Below are positions 19,611 to 30,390 of a stretch of DNA of 64,000 nt, one piece after another. The DNA lies in NCBI GenBank assembly GCA_917880885.1, contig OU862912.1:51571117-51635116 (forward strand), read 5' to 3'. The translations under genes and the position numbers were made by a program. The DNA is from Limnephilus marmoratus. Lineage: Eukaryota; Arthropoda; Insecta; Trichoptera; Limnephilidae. How positions within the stretch are numbered: the stretch's first letter is position 1; each line of letters starts with the position of its first letter. Below the pieces are notes generated by a model, which was not told the origin of the DNA, did no database searches, and saw only the letters and a program-made list of their open reading frames with translations.

Positions 19611-20598
19611 AAGAAAATCAAAGGCGTGAGCAATAACATACAACAGAAAAGCCGCCAATACAGGGGCATAAATAATAAATAAGCACTTGCCCGGAAAAAG
19701 GTTGTTTTCAAGAATATTCTTGTTCCGGGAAAAATGAAAAACGAAACCAGTTATGTTTCACAACGATTAATATTTAAAATACAATAAACATTGTAACGGT
19801 ATATTTACCTTATATCTATCTTTACTTATCACCGCCATCCAAATACTCTTAATATTTCTCTCGTGATCCAAATAAAACAAGTGCAGACATGTGGGTAGAT
19901 CAGTGTAAGAAAAAAAAACGGATTATTCCAGTAACAAAGATGTAACATTTATTTAAATAATTTCAAACAATTATGGGTAGAGCATGATTAAATTGATTTT
20001 AAAACTACAAGGATGGTTGATTACCATAGGTATGTCAAATTAATGTGAAACTATAATCTCGGAACATGTGGTAACGATAAATGTAAGCAAATCATTAGTT
20101 AATCCTGAAGGGCGCCTGTACAGATAACCGTACATATTTAGAAGGATTTAAATTAAATGCTAGGGAAATATAATAAACCAAAGTTAAGCTATACTATCTC
20201 GTGATGATCCATTACAAATTTTTAATTCGCTCACGTGTGTTTCGGCCATGACCTTTGGCGGAGTTCAGCTGTCACACCATGTACTCTCCGGAACCAACTG
20301 ACGAACGTATCGAAACTTCTCCTCGATTCGCCCTCTACCGGCGCCTGTACATTAACGGCCGGCTGTCAAATTCATCAGGTACCCGCGTGGCTAGAAACTC
20401 CGTCTAAATTAGGCCAGTACTTGCCCAAACTGTTGCAACATATAACTCTTAAGAGTTTAAATGAAAAGTTGTGAATAAGGCAAATCAATTAGAATCAATC
20501 CCTGATTTCATAAAGCTAATGGTTTTCATTCGTGTTTGTGTTTAGATCGGCCTATAGGATCGGAGGAATCCAGATTTTGGAATTTCGCACAATAAGGG
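19611..20598. other. Intergenic DNA with a GC-richer patch
   Basis: Mostly AT-rich. 20230-20430 is richer in GC, with words such as GGCGCCTGTACATTAACGGCC, but has no convincing coding frame. A GGAAAAAGGTTGTTTTCAAGAATATTCTTG fold-back lies near 19695-19730 (inner palindrome CAAGAATATTCTTG). Confidence 0.4.
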
Positions 20599-20600
20599 TA

Positions 20601-21798
20601 CCTATAGTTTGACAAGAAAGTGTAGAAATTAAATCAATTGGAACTAAACGTGTTCATTACTATAGCAACACCGAATTATATGACGTTTCCTATAGCTGTC
20701 ATATTATTACGTGTTACGGTTGATTTATTGTCTTAAATCTGAGTAGAATATCGCTGATTTGATAATATTTTTATTAATTGTTTGCCTGAATTTAATTAAA
20801 ATGAATAAATTATTACATAGTGATACAAGAGGGGTTATATTCTGCGTTTTTTAACGCTGCCTAGCCGAGTGTCACGCGAAGAAGCTTCTGTTTAATTTAG
20901 AAGATGTTTGCAAACGAACTGCAGAAATGACTTGTACGTAGTATAGTTTGTTTAATAAATTTCATTAGTATTACAAGATTTATGCCAATTTTCGAGCGAT
21001 AATAACCATTACAATCTGATTTGAGGTTATGGTAAAAAAATCTGATTTTGACACTTCATTTTGACAGTTAATGTGCGGCCACAGGAAAAAGGGAATAACT
21101 CAATAAAAAAAATATATTAAACTCGTAGAAAAGTTATTTTTTTCTCGTTTTATCTTTCTTTCTTTCCAAGTGAATATTATCTAGTGTGTGTTTTTAAAAC
21201 TCCCTTCTATAATAATAATTTTAATGATTTTTCACACACAGGTAAATCTGAATCAACGGTAAGACGAATCGTCAAGGAAGGGGAAAAGGCAGATGGAAAA
21301 TTTGAAACACCGGGAAAACGGAAAATGGGCATTATGTAATAGCATAAGTGCTGATGATTGAAAAAATTGTTGAAAAACACGTGATGAAAATTGAGGCAGA
21401 ATATTATGCCCGAGGCAGTAATATATATGATGATATCGATGAACTGCGTTTGGATGAAGATAAAGATACGGAAGAAGAAGAATCACACGAGGACGAAGAC
21501 AATAATTACATGTCGGGTGTTGAATTAATAGACTTAAATTTTTAAGTACCTACGTTTTTATATCGGAATAAACACCCACTTAAAACTTGTTTTGTTTTAT
21601 TTTGCTTCTGTTAAATTACAGTTTTTTGTGCAAATTTTTTGAAAATACAAATACGCTATGAAATATGCATTTTGCCAGAAGTGTTTTGTTAAAACATACG
21701 TTCTTTGTCTTATGAGCCATCTTGATGTTGCCATTTAAAACTAGAAAACGATCGCAGCGCCATCATTTATTTTCTACACTTTCTTGCCAAACTGTACC
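20601..21798 (+). mobile_element. Tc1/mariner-like (IS630-type) transposon, internally deleted
   Basis: Inverted ends share AGTTTG.CAAGAAAGTGTAGAAA, flanked by TA at 20599-20600 and 21799-21800. Inside are a transposase N-terminal helix-turn-helix piece (KSESTVRRIVKEGEK, about 21246-21290) and an acidic C-terminal tail (21348-21545, ending VELIDLNF), separated by frame changes; the catalytic middle is gone. Before the helix-turn-helix, a run reading NLEDVCKRTAEMT near 20895-20935 followed by GTACGT, and TTTTTCACACACAG before 21241, look like a spliced intron. Confidence 0.85.
21348..21545 (+). pseudogene. Transposase C-terminal remnant of the 20601 element
   Basis: 65 codons rich in Glu and Asp (EDKDTEEEESHEDED). 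Highly acidic tails are common at the end of IS630-type transposases. It begins right after the internal deletion and keeps no catalytic residue. Confidence 0.6.
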
Positions 21799-22050
21799 TA
21801 CACGGTAGACAGGAATCAAGTACCGCATTATCGCCAGTCTGTCAACCAACCATTTGATTAAATCAAACCATTTACGTTCGAGATATCATCATCAGTTCAA
21901 CTAACAACACTATTCCGCGTGCCTATTTAAACGACTAAAAAACAAGCTTAATAATATTATTATAATACTTTGGACAAATACTACTTTCCTGCATCCTTTA
22001 GCTACTTGGCTTTGAAGTCTTACTAGTTGAAGTCATACGATGTTCGTTTC

Positions 22051-22055
22051 CTCCC
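22051..22055. other. Target-site duplication CTCCC, left
   Basis: The same five bases follow the right LTR at 29997-30001. A 5-bp duplication fits BEL/Pao integration. Confidence 0.9.
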
Positions 22056-23183
22056 TGTAAGCGACGTTTCCGCCACTCACATAGACTGTAGAAATAGGGG
22101 CGCCGGTCAGTCCTGGGTAGCCGCCGAGATACTTGTCAATGCACCGGAGCGGCGGCCCTTCTCGGGGGAATAGCTGGGTCCCGGGGAAGCAGAAAGGAAA
22201 ACTCCAAGTTTTGTCCAAGTCCGGAGAGAAGTCCAAGGGCCAGGCAGAGGAGGCGGAGAAGTGCTTGAGACGGTACCAGATCGAGTTGTATGTATGCGTT
22301 GAGTGACCGTCGTTCCCGGGGTACCGCTCTATTTATAGCCAGACCCGCCACTCTCGCCACCGGCGGGGGCGGACCCGAATTCTTGCCCACTTTTCCGGCG
22401 GTTCGAGTTTTGGCGGGTCATAACCTCTGCTGTGTTCCACACAGCAGAGATTGCTATTGTCTCAGCTCTTCCCCTTATCTTTCTCCTCTGATTGAACCCC
22501 ATGACCTCTCTCCTCATAATTTATTCGATTTTATATAGTGAATTACATAATATTTGGCGGGCCCCCCGTACCCACATTATTCGGGGGAAACTTAAATAAT
22601 TTCCTTAATTCTAGGTGTACATGTTTTATTTGTATACATTTGCATAGAGGAGAGTCCGGTCTATCCATCCGTATTATTTATTTGGCGATAGATTAGACCG
22701 AACTCTCATAATTTAACAAAACATGAAAAACATTCCTCGTTTTCAGAGGCTAAATTCAACGTTCCGCTGGATGGAGCGTTCCTATTGGTCCGCCCGGAGG
22801 GTAGGTGCGGGGAAGGGTAGGGAAGCGGAGCCCGCCCCTCCCCCGCGGGTAGTTTTTTCCCCTCGGGGTGGACACCAGTGGCGTGCCGTGGGATCGAAAG
22901 CAAGAGCGCCAAAGAAAAAACCCGCTCCCGCTTCCTACCCCTCTAGAGGGCCTGTTTTACTAAAAATTATCTTTATTAAATATATAAAAGGTTACATTGT
23001 AGCATGGAAACATAATTTCGCCTTCGTTCTTCACTTTTACATGTAAGTTAGTTGAGAAGAAGAGGACGGCCTGTGAGGGAACTCGTCCTCGTCTTCGTTT
23101 GCTAAAAATGGGCTAAATCTTAATAAAGAAGAAGAAGACGTCCTGATGGGATCATCCTCTTCTTCGTGCACCCGTCCGGTACA
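22056..23183 (-). repeat. 3' LTR of the BEL/Pao element
   Basis: TGTAAGCG...GGTACA. Short open frames within it are duplicated exactly in the other LTR, which shows that they are not genes. It contains an inverted word (CTCTGCTGTGTTCCACACAGCAGAG, positions 22425-22449) and a longer inverted pair AGAGTCCGGTCTA / TAGACCGAACTCT at 22652-22707. Confidence 0.97.
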
Positions 23184-23191
23184 CTCCCCCT
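23184..23191 (-). promoter_or_regulatory. Polypurine tract of the BEL/Pao element
   Basis: Minus strand AGGGGGAG directly before the TGTACC start of the 3' LTR. Confidence 0.75.
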
Positions 23192-23215
23192 GGTGCAGCG
23201 TCAGCTGTGCCCTAT

Positions 23216-26200
23216 TCAGCTAGGACGGGCGTGTCGACGTCGGTGTCCCTGGCGGCCGGATCCTCTGGGGCCCGCTGGTGCACGGGGTCTGCCTGCCGCT
23301 GGGAGCTGCGTCGATGGTGGCGTGGCTGATAGGAGGACGATGATCTTTACTGCGGGCCTGGTATACTCGCCCGCGCTCGTCCTCACGCGTACTGCTCGCA
23401 CCTGGCCATCTGCTGCGGGGGTTGCCTCGATGACTCGTCCCCTGGGCCAGCTGTTGCGGGGCAGGGTGGGGTCCACGATGAGGACCAGGTCATCCTTCTG
23501 CACGGGGGCGCTGCGGTGTTGCCACTTCGGTCGCTCTGCCATGGTGGGGAGGTACTCCTTCAGCCATCGTCGCCAGAACATGTCAGCCATCTGCTGACTG
23601 ATGCGCCACTGCTTCCGTAGGCAGACCTCCTCCTCCTTCGGGCCATAGAGTGACAGGTGCGGCCGCCCACCGGCTGATCCCAGCAGGAAGTGATTAGGCG
23701 TCAGGGGCTCCTCATCTTTGGGGTCGACTGACAGGTGGGTGAGTGGCCGGTTATTCACGGCATATTCGGCTTCGGCCATTGCCGTCAAGAGGGTCTCTTC
23801 TCGGGGTGCTCGTTCTCTCAGGACCGCCTCCAGGGCCCGTTTCACAGACCTAACTAGTCTCTCCCAAGCTCCCCCCATATGAGGTGACATTGGAGGGATG
23901 AAGTGCCACTCTGTTCCCTGCGTGGAGAGATGATCCTGTAGTCGGGGGTCCTCTTGTAGCTCTTTCAGCGCCTCCCTCATCTCGCGGTCCGCCCCGCGAA
24001 AGTTCGTACCATTGTCCGAGTAGATCGCCTCGGGCTGCCCTCTGCGCGCGGTCATCCTTCGGAGGGCCATTATGGCGGCATCCGCTGACAGCGAGTGGGC
24101 GATCTCCAGGTGTATCGCTCGGGTGGAGAGGCAGGTGAACAGGGCCCCATATCTTTTTTCCCGTCGCCGGCCGATGGTAACGTCAATTGGCCCGAAATAG
24201 TCCAGCCCGCAATTGGTGAACGGGCGTACATGGTGGGCTAGTCGGGCTGCCGGTAGTTGACCCATTAGCGGCGGGTGGGGCCTCGCTCTTCGCATGCGGC
24301 AGGTGGGGCAGGTGTGCGCAATCTTCCTGAGGTTCGTCCGTAGTCTCAGTATAAAGAAGCTGCTCCTCAGCTCGGACATTGTTCGCTCCGTGCTGGCGTG
24401 ATCCCCTTTTCTGTGGTAGTGGAGGATCAGCAAGCGTGTGTAGGGGTCATCCCCGTCTAGGATGATCGGGGTCCGTACGCTTTGCGCGACTCTCTTAGCG
24501 GCCTGCAGCCGGGAGCCCATTCTTAGTACTCCGTCTGGCCCGATGAATGGTGTCAGGGCATTGAGTCTGCTACCGGCTGTTGTTGGCGCGCCACTGCGCA
24601 GCGCCCTCATGTCTGTGTTGAAGGCGTCCCTCTGAGACTGCCGGACCCAGCGGGCTTCGGCGTCTTGGATCTCCTCAGCGCGCAAGGGGCCTTCATGAAG
24701 AGCGCGATAGGGTCCGTCGCGACATCGCCTGATGAAACGCAGCATCCATCCTGTTGCGCGGACCAGCCGGAGCCATGATGAGAACCGCTCGACAGCTGGC
24801 AGGGCCTTTTCCTCTACGGTGTTATGGCCCACAAACTTGGGCTTCATCTCCAGGGCGCTCTCGTCTGGCTGCACCTGGTGACCGCGTTGTACTGGCCACT
24901 CAGCATCTGGGAGAGTGATAAAGGGTGGTCCGGAGAACCACCTTCCAGTCGGTGTGAGGTCTGGTACCTCCACGTCGCGTGTCCCGATGTCTGCTGGGTT
25001 GGACTTCGTGGGGACCCATCTCCATTGGTTGGCGCACGATAGGTCAATCTCCCCCAAGCGGTTGGAGACGAACGTCGAATAACTCCGGGGGTCTGTTCGT
25101 ATCCAGCATAGAACCGTTGTGGAGTCTGTCCAGTAGGTCGTCCGACTGATGTGGCACTGCGTCTCTGATTTAATGTTTGCCGCCAGGCGGGCGGCCATCA
25201 GTGCTGCTTGCAGTTCGAGCCGCGGGATAGACAACGGCTTGAGGGGCGCCACCTTACACTTGCTTGCCAGGAAGGTGGCGCGTTTGCCCTCCGGGCAGCT
25301 CTCGACCAGGTAAGCGATGGTGCAGCATGCCGACTCCGAGGCGTCGCAGAAGAGGTGTAGCTCAAATGCCCCGTTCTTTCTTTGCAGGCAGCGCCTCGGG
25401 ACCCGGACGTTATTTTCTTGCAGTGACTTTACCCAGCCGGCCCATCGTACCGCATGCGCCTCTTGGATGCGCTCATCCCAGCCAATGCTGGACCTCCATA
25501 CGTCTTGTAAGAGGATCTTGGATCGCACGGTGAGGCAGGCTACGAACCCCACCGGATCGAAAATTTTCATAACTGTGCTTAGCAGCTGCCGCTTTGTTGG
25601 GTGCCTGACGAGTTCCGCCGTTTCCGTTTCTTTGAAATTATAAAGAAACTCATCGCTGGACGGGTCCCATTCCAATCCCAGCACCTTCTCTGTCCCAGCA
25701 TCGGCGCCGCTGCTTATGGTGACGGCTGATTTCGCCCTCTTCTCTGCTGGAACACTCTGGATGGCGGCGGGCGCGTTGGATGCCCAGCTAGCGAGGTAAA
25801 AACCCCCTCGAGCCAGCAAGGCACCGACCTCTCGTACCAGCGTTGCGGCTTCCCTCACGGTGTCGGCGGCGTCCAAATAATCGTCCATGTAGAATTTGGA
25901 CCGTACTGCGGCCGCGGCATCGGGGAACTCAGTGGCGCCTTGTTCGGCCACTCGGTTACGCACGAACTGCGCACTACTCGGGGAACATGTTGCGCCGAAC
26001 ATCATTGCCGTCAGCTTGTAGGTGCTCGGGGGATCCTGTGGTCTAGCGCGCCATAGGAAGAGCTGGGACATCTGGTCTTCCTTCTTTATGCGGATCCTCA
26101 GGAACATTTCTTCTATGTCTGCGGCTATGGCGACCTTCCCCTCGCGGAACCGCAGCAAGTTCCCCAGCAATGAGGACAGGAGGTCGGGCCCGGTTAGCAA

Positions 26201-28828
26201 CCGATCGTTCAGGCTCGTACCTCGGCAGCGGCTAGCGGCGTCAAATACAACCCGCAATTTCCCGGGGTTATTTGCGTTTGATACGGCAAAGTGCGGCAGG
26301 TACCATTTCCTTCTGCCGGGGGTGTTTGCTTCCCCCTCGGTCAACTTCACCGCATATCCCCGCTCTATGAGGTGCTCTATTTTGCCCGTGTATGCCGCCG
26401 CCAACTGGGGCTCTCTGCCCAATTTCCTCTCCAGTGAGGCGAGCCGGTTCATGGCGCACTGCCGGTTGTCGGGCAGCCAGGCGTCATCCTCCCTCCATAG
26501 AAGGCCGGTCTCCCACCGGCTCGTCCCTGCAGGGCGCGTGGTGCTTTTCATAAGCGCCTCTGCTCGTTGGATGTCCGCGGACACTCGGATTGCGGCGGTC
26601 ACGCCCAGCGAATCCACGGCGAAATGCTGCTTGATCAGCCTGTCCACCCTGCTGTCCGTGTCATCCTTCTTGGCCGACATGTTGAGGGTGATGCCGCTGT
26701 CGCCGTCCCGACGTCCTCCATGCATGATCCAACCGAGGGCCGTTCGTGTAGTCATGCGGCCGCCACTCTCCACCTGCTGTTCACGTGCTGCTAGTAGGTG
26801 CACGTTGTCTTGTCCTATTAGCATCCGCGGTTGCACCGGCCGGTGGCCCACTACCGCTTGGTCCGGCAAGTTCAGGTGCCGCACTGTGTTGGCGGAGAGT
26901 GCGTACTCCCCACTGTCGCCGCGCACCGATAACTTCACGCGCCGAGAGTTGCTGTCTGACCAGCATGTCCCGTACGCCCCGTGTATGCGGAGTCCGCAGG
27001 GAGGCCCGCTCGCTCCCACTTGTTCCGCTATCTCCGCGTCGATAAGCGTCACTGTTGACCCGTCATCGAGTAGCGCGTGGGTCATCACTTGTCCTTTCGG
27101 GCCACAAACTTTCACTGGTACCACTTTCAGGAATACGTCCCCCGGCCCGTGGGCCACCGTCGTACTCACTGTGTCACTGTTTGCGGGGTACCGCGACCCG
27201 TCGTGCAATAGCCTGTGGTGGGCGTAACGGCACGAGCCTACTCCACAGTTCACTTTTGTTTTGCAGTAACGGGTATAGTGGCCCTTTTCTAAGCACTTAT
27301 TGCACACGCGTGCCACTTTCGCGAGTTCCCACCGAGCGGGAACATCCATTGCGGCGAACTGCGGGTACTCGCCCAATTTGTGGGCGCCACTGCACTTAAC
27401 ACACTTCACGCTCTTTTCACCTTTGTCACGGTTTTCACTTTTGTAACTGTTTTCACGTTTGGCACCTTTGTCGCCCCTCTCACTCTTGTCGTCGTCCTTT
27501 TCCCAAGTCACCGCTTTCTTCTCAAATCCCGCGTTCTGTGCGTGCACCTGCTCACGGCGCTGGCGGGTCGGCTTGGCAGGATCGACTAGGCCGGAGCGCG
27601 GGACGGCATTCGCGAGTCGCTTAAGAAAGGCCGCAAACTGGTGGACATCCGCTTGCTCGGGGTTGTCCGCGACCTTCTCTAGCCAGGCGATGCGCAGGGC
27701 AAAGGGCATCTTGGAAGACATCTCGCTTAGCAGCGCCGGGTTCAGTAGGTAGTTGTCGGCCAGGTTGCCGAGCGACGTCACCACGTTCTGGACCGTCCCG
27801 GAATACTCGACAAGGGCCTCGTTTGTTGCCTCCTCGGAGAGCCGCGGTAAACTCTTCACCCGCTCGTGCATCACCGCGGCAATCGCTTGTGCTCCCCCGA
27901 ACCGGTTCCTCAGGGTCTCCATAATTTCCCCGACCTGCTCGGGGTCCATTAGTAGTGGGTTGACCGCATCCCTTGCCTTCCCGCGCAGCGCGCGCTGTAG
28001 GCGGATCAAGTTCTCAGCCGCCGTCATCCCGCACGTAGCTGTTGACTGTTTGAACTGCGCCAGGAAGGTGGGCCACTCCACCGGGTCGCCGGAGAACGGG
28101 GGCAAGTCCTTCGCCGTGGACTGCCGCGCTATCAAAGCTGCCATCCGGTGGTCCTCCTCGTAGGTCCTCGGCGTAGCTCCGGACTGCGAACTGCGGATGG
28201 CGTCGGCCACCACGGCGGCGAAATGTGCGAAAGGGTCCGGTCCACGGTTGACCCAGTCCTGCGTCTGCCGGGCGGTTTCCTCCGCTGTGGGACGGCCCTG
28301 GAAAGGGCCCGAGCCAGGCAGGTGCCCGGTTGGCACCGAAGATGCGGGCGCCGCCGGTGGCAGGTCGGGCTGCGGCGGTGCAGCTCCGGGTTGAGCGGCG
28401 GGCTGCTCTGGGCCACCCCCGACGTCGGCTGCGGGCTGCGTCGGGCCATCCCTGGCGTCGGCGGTGGGCTTCGTTGATCCACCGGGCTCCTGCTCCTGCT
28501 CCGGAAACGTCCGTGACGCCTCTAGCATGGCGATAAGCCGCTCAATCTGCCGAGCGGAGTCTCGTGCCTGCTGCTTGGCATCCCTCGCCAGCTGCTCGTT
28601 CCGCTTGCGCTCCGTCCGTAGCTCTCGTCGCAGTAGGCGCAGGCTGTCCTCTGTTGATGGCTCACTGTCCGAAGCTGATTGCTCCTCCGCCGAGGCGGAA
28701 GCGCTCTCCGGAGCGGGGGCGCCAGCCTGTGCTCTCGCCTGGTCCACGGCTGGAGCAGCGGGGCTCGGGCCGGGGCGATCGGCACCGTCATCTTCACCTC
28801 CTCTTCCTGACCGCAGGGACCGGGGCAT
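23216..28828 (-). CDS. gag-pol: BEL/Pao Gag-Pol polyprotein
   Basis: 1870 codons without interruption. Residues 1-180 are low-complexity (Ala, Pro, Gln, Arg). A DUF1759-like capsid region follows at about 230-420 (LPPFSGDPVEWPTFLAQF). Zinc knuckles lie at about 474-490 (first, with Tyr in place of the last Cys) and 505-520 (CNKCLEKGHYTRYC), then an HHRLLH patch. The aspartic protease has DDGST near 588, RT has YMDD near 980-983, RNase H has FCDAS near 1154, and a Pao-type integrase shows HTCPTC, then D in LDYFGP (about 1538), D in SDNGTNF (about 1600) and E in GGAWERLVRSVK (about 1650). The end is DUF5641-like (KDDLVLIVDPTLPRNSWPRG). The ATG at 28828 lies 20 bases past the primer site. All retroelement activities come from one polyprotein. 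Confidence 0.96.
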   Translation of the reverse strand: MPRSLRSGRGGEDDGADRPGPSPAAPAVDQARAQAGAPAPESASASAEEQSASDSEPSTEDSLRLLRRELRTERKRNEQLARDAKQQARDSARQIERLIAMLEASRTFPEQEQEPGGSTKPTADARDGPTQPAADVGGGPEQPAAQPGAAPPQPDLPPAAPASSVPTGHLPGSGPFQGRPTAEETARQTQDWVNRGPDPFAHFAAVVADAIRSSQSGATPRTYEEDHRMAALIARQSTAKDLPPFSGDPVEWPTFLAQFKQSTATCGMTAAENLIRLQRALRGKARDAVNPLLMDPEQVGEIMETLRNRFGGAQAIAAVMHERVKSLPRLSEEATNEALVEYSGTVQNVVTSLGNLADNYLLNPALLSEMSSKMPFALRIAWLEKVADNPEQADVHQFAAFLKRLANAVPRSGLVDPAKPTRQRREQVHAQNAGFEKKAVTWEKDDDKSERGDKGAKRENSYKSENRDKGEKSVKCVKCSGAHKLGEYPQFAAMDVPARWELAKVARVCNKCLEKGHYTRYCKTKVNCGVGSCRYAHHRLLHDGSRYPANSDTVSTTVAHGPGDVFLKVVPVKVCGPKGQVMTHALLDDGSTVTLIDAEIAEQVGASGPPCGLRIHGAYGTCWSDSNSRRVKLSVRGDSGEYALSANTVRHLNLPDQAVVGHRPVQPRMLIGQDNVHLLAAREQQVESGGRMTTRTALGWIMHGGRRDGDSGITLNMSAKKDDTDSRVDRLIKQHFAVDSLGVTAAIRVSADIQRAEALMKSTTRPAGTSRWETGLLWREDDAWLPDNRQCAMNRLASLERKLGREPQLAAAYTGKIEHLIERGYAVKLTEGEANTPGRRKWYLPHFAVSNANNPGKLRVVFDAASRCRGTSLNDRLLTGPDLLSSLLGNLLRFREGKVAIAADIEEMFLRIRIKKEDQMSQLFLWRARPQDPPSTYKLTAMMFGATCSPSSAQFVRNRVAEQGATEFPDAAAAVRSKFYMDDYLDAADTVREAATLVREVGALLARGGFYLASWASNAPAAIQSVPAEKRAKSAVTISSGADAGTEKVLGLEWDPSSDEFLYNFKETETAELVRHPTKRQLLSTVMKIFDPVGFVACLTVRSKILLQDVWRSSIGWDERIQEAHAVRWAGWVKSLQENNVRVPRRCLQRKNGAFELHLFCDASESACCTIAYLVESCPEGKRATFLASKCKVAPLKPLSIPRLELQAALMAARLAANIKSETQCHISRTTYWTDSTTVLCWIRTDPRSYSTFVSNRLGEIDLSCANQWRWVPTKSNPADIGTRDVEVPDLTPTGRWFSGPPFITLPDAEWPVQRGHQVQPDESALEMKPKFVGHNTVEEKALPAVERFSSWLRLVRATGWMLRFIRRCRDGPYRALHEGPLRAEEIQDAEARWVRQSQRDAFNTDMRALRSGAPTTAGSRLNALTPFIGPDGVLRMGSRLQAAKRVAQSVRTPIILDGDDPYTRLLILHYHRKGDHASTERTMSELRSSFFILRLRTNLRKIAHTCPTCRMRRARPHPPLMGQLPAARLAHHVRPFTNCGLDYFGPIDVTIGRRREKRYGALFTCLSTRAIHLEIAHSLSADAAIMALRRMTARRGQPEAIYSDNGTNFRGADREMREALKELQEDPRLQDHLSTQGTEWHFIPPMSPHMGGAWERLVRSVKRALEAVLRERAPREETLLTAMAEAEYAVNNRPLTHLSVDPKDEEPLTPNHFLLGSAGGRPHLSLYGPKEEEVCLRKQWRISQQMADMFWRRWLKEYLPTMAERPKWQHRSAPVQKDDLVLIVDPTLPRNSWPRGRVIEATPAADGQVRAVRVRTSAGEYTRPAVKIIVLLSATPPSTQLPAAGRPRAPAGPRGSGRQGHRRRHARPS

Positions 28829-28847
28829 CGTAGCGGCTGGTGACTGG

Positions 28848-28865
28848 ATCCGGCTCGAAGGACCA
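28848..28865 (-). promoter_or_regulatory. Primer-binding site, tRNA-Tyr
   Basis: Minus strand TGGTCCTTCGAGCCGGAT, three bases inside the 5' LTR. It is the complement of the conserved 3' end of eukaryotic tRNA-Tyr (..ATCCGGCTCGAAGGACCA), 18 of 18 from memory. Confidence 0.88.
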
Positions 28866-28868
28866 CTA

Positions 28869-29996
28869 TGTAAGCGACGTTTCCGCCACTCACATAGACT
28901 GTAGAAATAGGGGCGCCGGTCAGTCCTGGGTAGCCGCCGAGATACTTGTCAATGCACCGGAGCGGCGGCCCTTCTCGGGGGAATAGCTGGGTCCCGGGGA
29001 AGCAGAAAGGAAAACTCCAAGTTTTGTCCAAGTCCGGAGAGAAGTCCAAGGGCCAGGCAGAGGAGGCGGAGAAGTGCTTGAGACGGTACCAGATCGAGTT
29101 GTATGTATGCGTTGAGTGACCGTCGTTCCCGGGGTACCGCTCTATTTATAGCCAGACCCGCCACTCTCGCCACCGGCGGGGGCGGACCCGAATTCTTGCC
29201 CACTTTTCCGGCGGTTCGAGTTTTGGCGGGTCATAACCTCTGCTGTGTTCCACACAGCAGAGATTGCTATTGTCTCAGCTCTTCCCCTTATCTTTCTCCT
29301 CTGATTGAACCCCATGACCTCTCTCCTCATAATTTATTCGATTTTATATAGTGAATTACATAATATTTGGCGGGCCCCCCGTACCCACATTATTCGGGGG
29401 AAACTTAAATAATTTCCTTAATTCTAGGTGTACATGTTTTATTTGTATACATTTGCATAGAGGAGAGTCCGGTCTATCCATCCGTATTATTTATTTGGCG
29501 ATAGATTAGACCGAACTCTCATAATTTAACAAAACATGAAAAACATTCCTCGTTTTCAGAGGCTAAATTCAACGTTCCGCTGGATGGAGCGTTCCTATTG
29601 GTCCGCCCGGAGGGTAGGTGCGGGGAAGGGTAGGGAAGCGGAGCCCGCCCCTCCCCCGCGGGTAGTTTTTTCCCCTCGGGGTGGACACCAGTGGCGTGCC
29701 GTGGGATCGAAAGCAAGAGCGCCAAAGAAAAAACCCGCTCCCGCTTCCTACCCCTCTAGAGGGCCTGTTTTACTAAAAATTATCTTTATTAAATATATAA
29801 AAGGTTACATTGTAGCATGGAAACATAATTTCGCCTTCGTTCTTCACTTTTACATGTAAGTTAGTTGAGAAGAAGAGGACGGCCTGTGAGGGAACTCGTC
29901 CTCGTCTTCGTTTGCTAAAAATGGGCTAAATCTTAATAAAGAAGAAGAAGACGTCCTGATGGGATCATCCTCTTCTTCGTGCACCCGTCCGGTACA
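28869..29996 (-). repeat. 5' LTR of the BEL/Pao element
   Basis: 1128 bp, apparently identical to 22056-23183. In element orientation it precedes gag-pol and should carry the promoter. Confidence 0.97.
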
Positions 29997-30126
29997 CTCC
30001 CTTTATGAATTAAGCCATGTTCCATTGATTTTGATTACCAACATTATACAACGTTATTCCACAAACCAACCTTCAAATACTGCCATAGGCCTTAAATGTT
30101 TTCATTACCATAATCCCTACCTTAAA

Positions 30127-30378
30127 AGATGCATAATGATATGCTCCATCAATAACTCAACATTGATGGTTTTGATGGATACAACATTATTCCAACAATA
30201 ACTCAACCTTGATAGTTTTGATGACTACAGTATTATTCCATCAATAATTCAACATTGATAGTTTTGATGGATACAACATTATTCTATCAATAATTCAACA
30301 TTGACAGTTTTGATGACTACAACATTATTCCATCAATAATTCAACACCAAAAGTTTTGATGGATACAACATTATTCCG
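30127..30378 (+). repeat. Tandem repeat, about 46-bp unit, five copies
   Basis: Units read CCATCAATAATTCAAC..., ...AGTTTTGATGG or GATGAC, then TACAACATTATT. GGATACAAC and GACTACAAC alternate in successive units, hinting at a 92-bp higher-order unit. It lies 126 bases beyond the BEL insertion. Confidence 0.9.
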
Positions 30379-30390
30379 GGAAAGGGCTTG

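Larger units (their letters stand above)
22056..29996 (-). mobile_element. BEL/Pao LTR retrotransposon, intact and young
   Basis: 7941 bp. Two LTRs of exactly 1128 bp (22056-23183 and 28869-29996) with a constant offset of 6813 bases and no difference that I could find; a 5-bp duplication CTCCC on both flanks; a tRNA-Tyr primer site; a purine tract; and a single uninterrupted gag-pol frame of 1870 codons. GC content is far above the surroundings. Identical LTRs mean that this copy arrived recently, and nothing visible disables it. BEL/Pao membership follows from the DUF1759-like Gag, YMDD reverse transcriptase and Pao-type integrase with a C-terminal DUF5641-like region. Confidence 0.97.

Noticed and set aside
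26022..27227. Plus-strand open frame of 401 codons within the BEL element
   Set aside because: It lies antisense to the protease-to-RT region of the intact gag-pol; high GC content makes long antisense frames. No domain is seen.
28464..29049. Several open frames around the BEL gag start and 5' LTR
   Set aside because: They overlap gag out of frame or lie in the LTR, where identical frames exist in the other LTR. Composition is Ala/Pro/Arg-driven.
30127..30378. CRISPR-like array
   Set aside because: Units are contiguous with no unique spacers, and the context is a eukaryotic genome.
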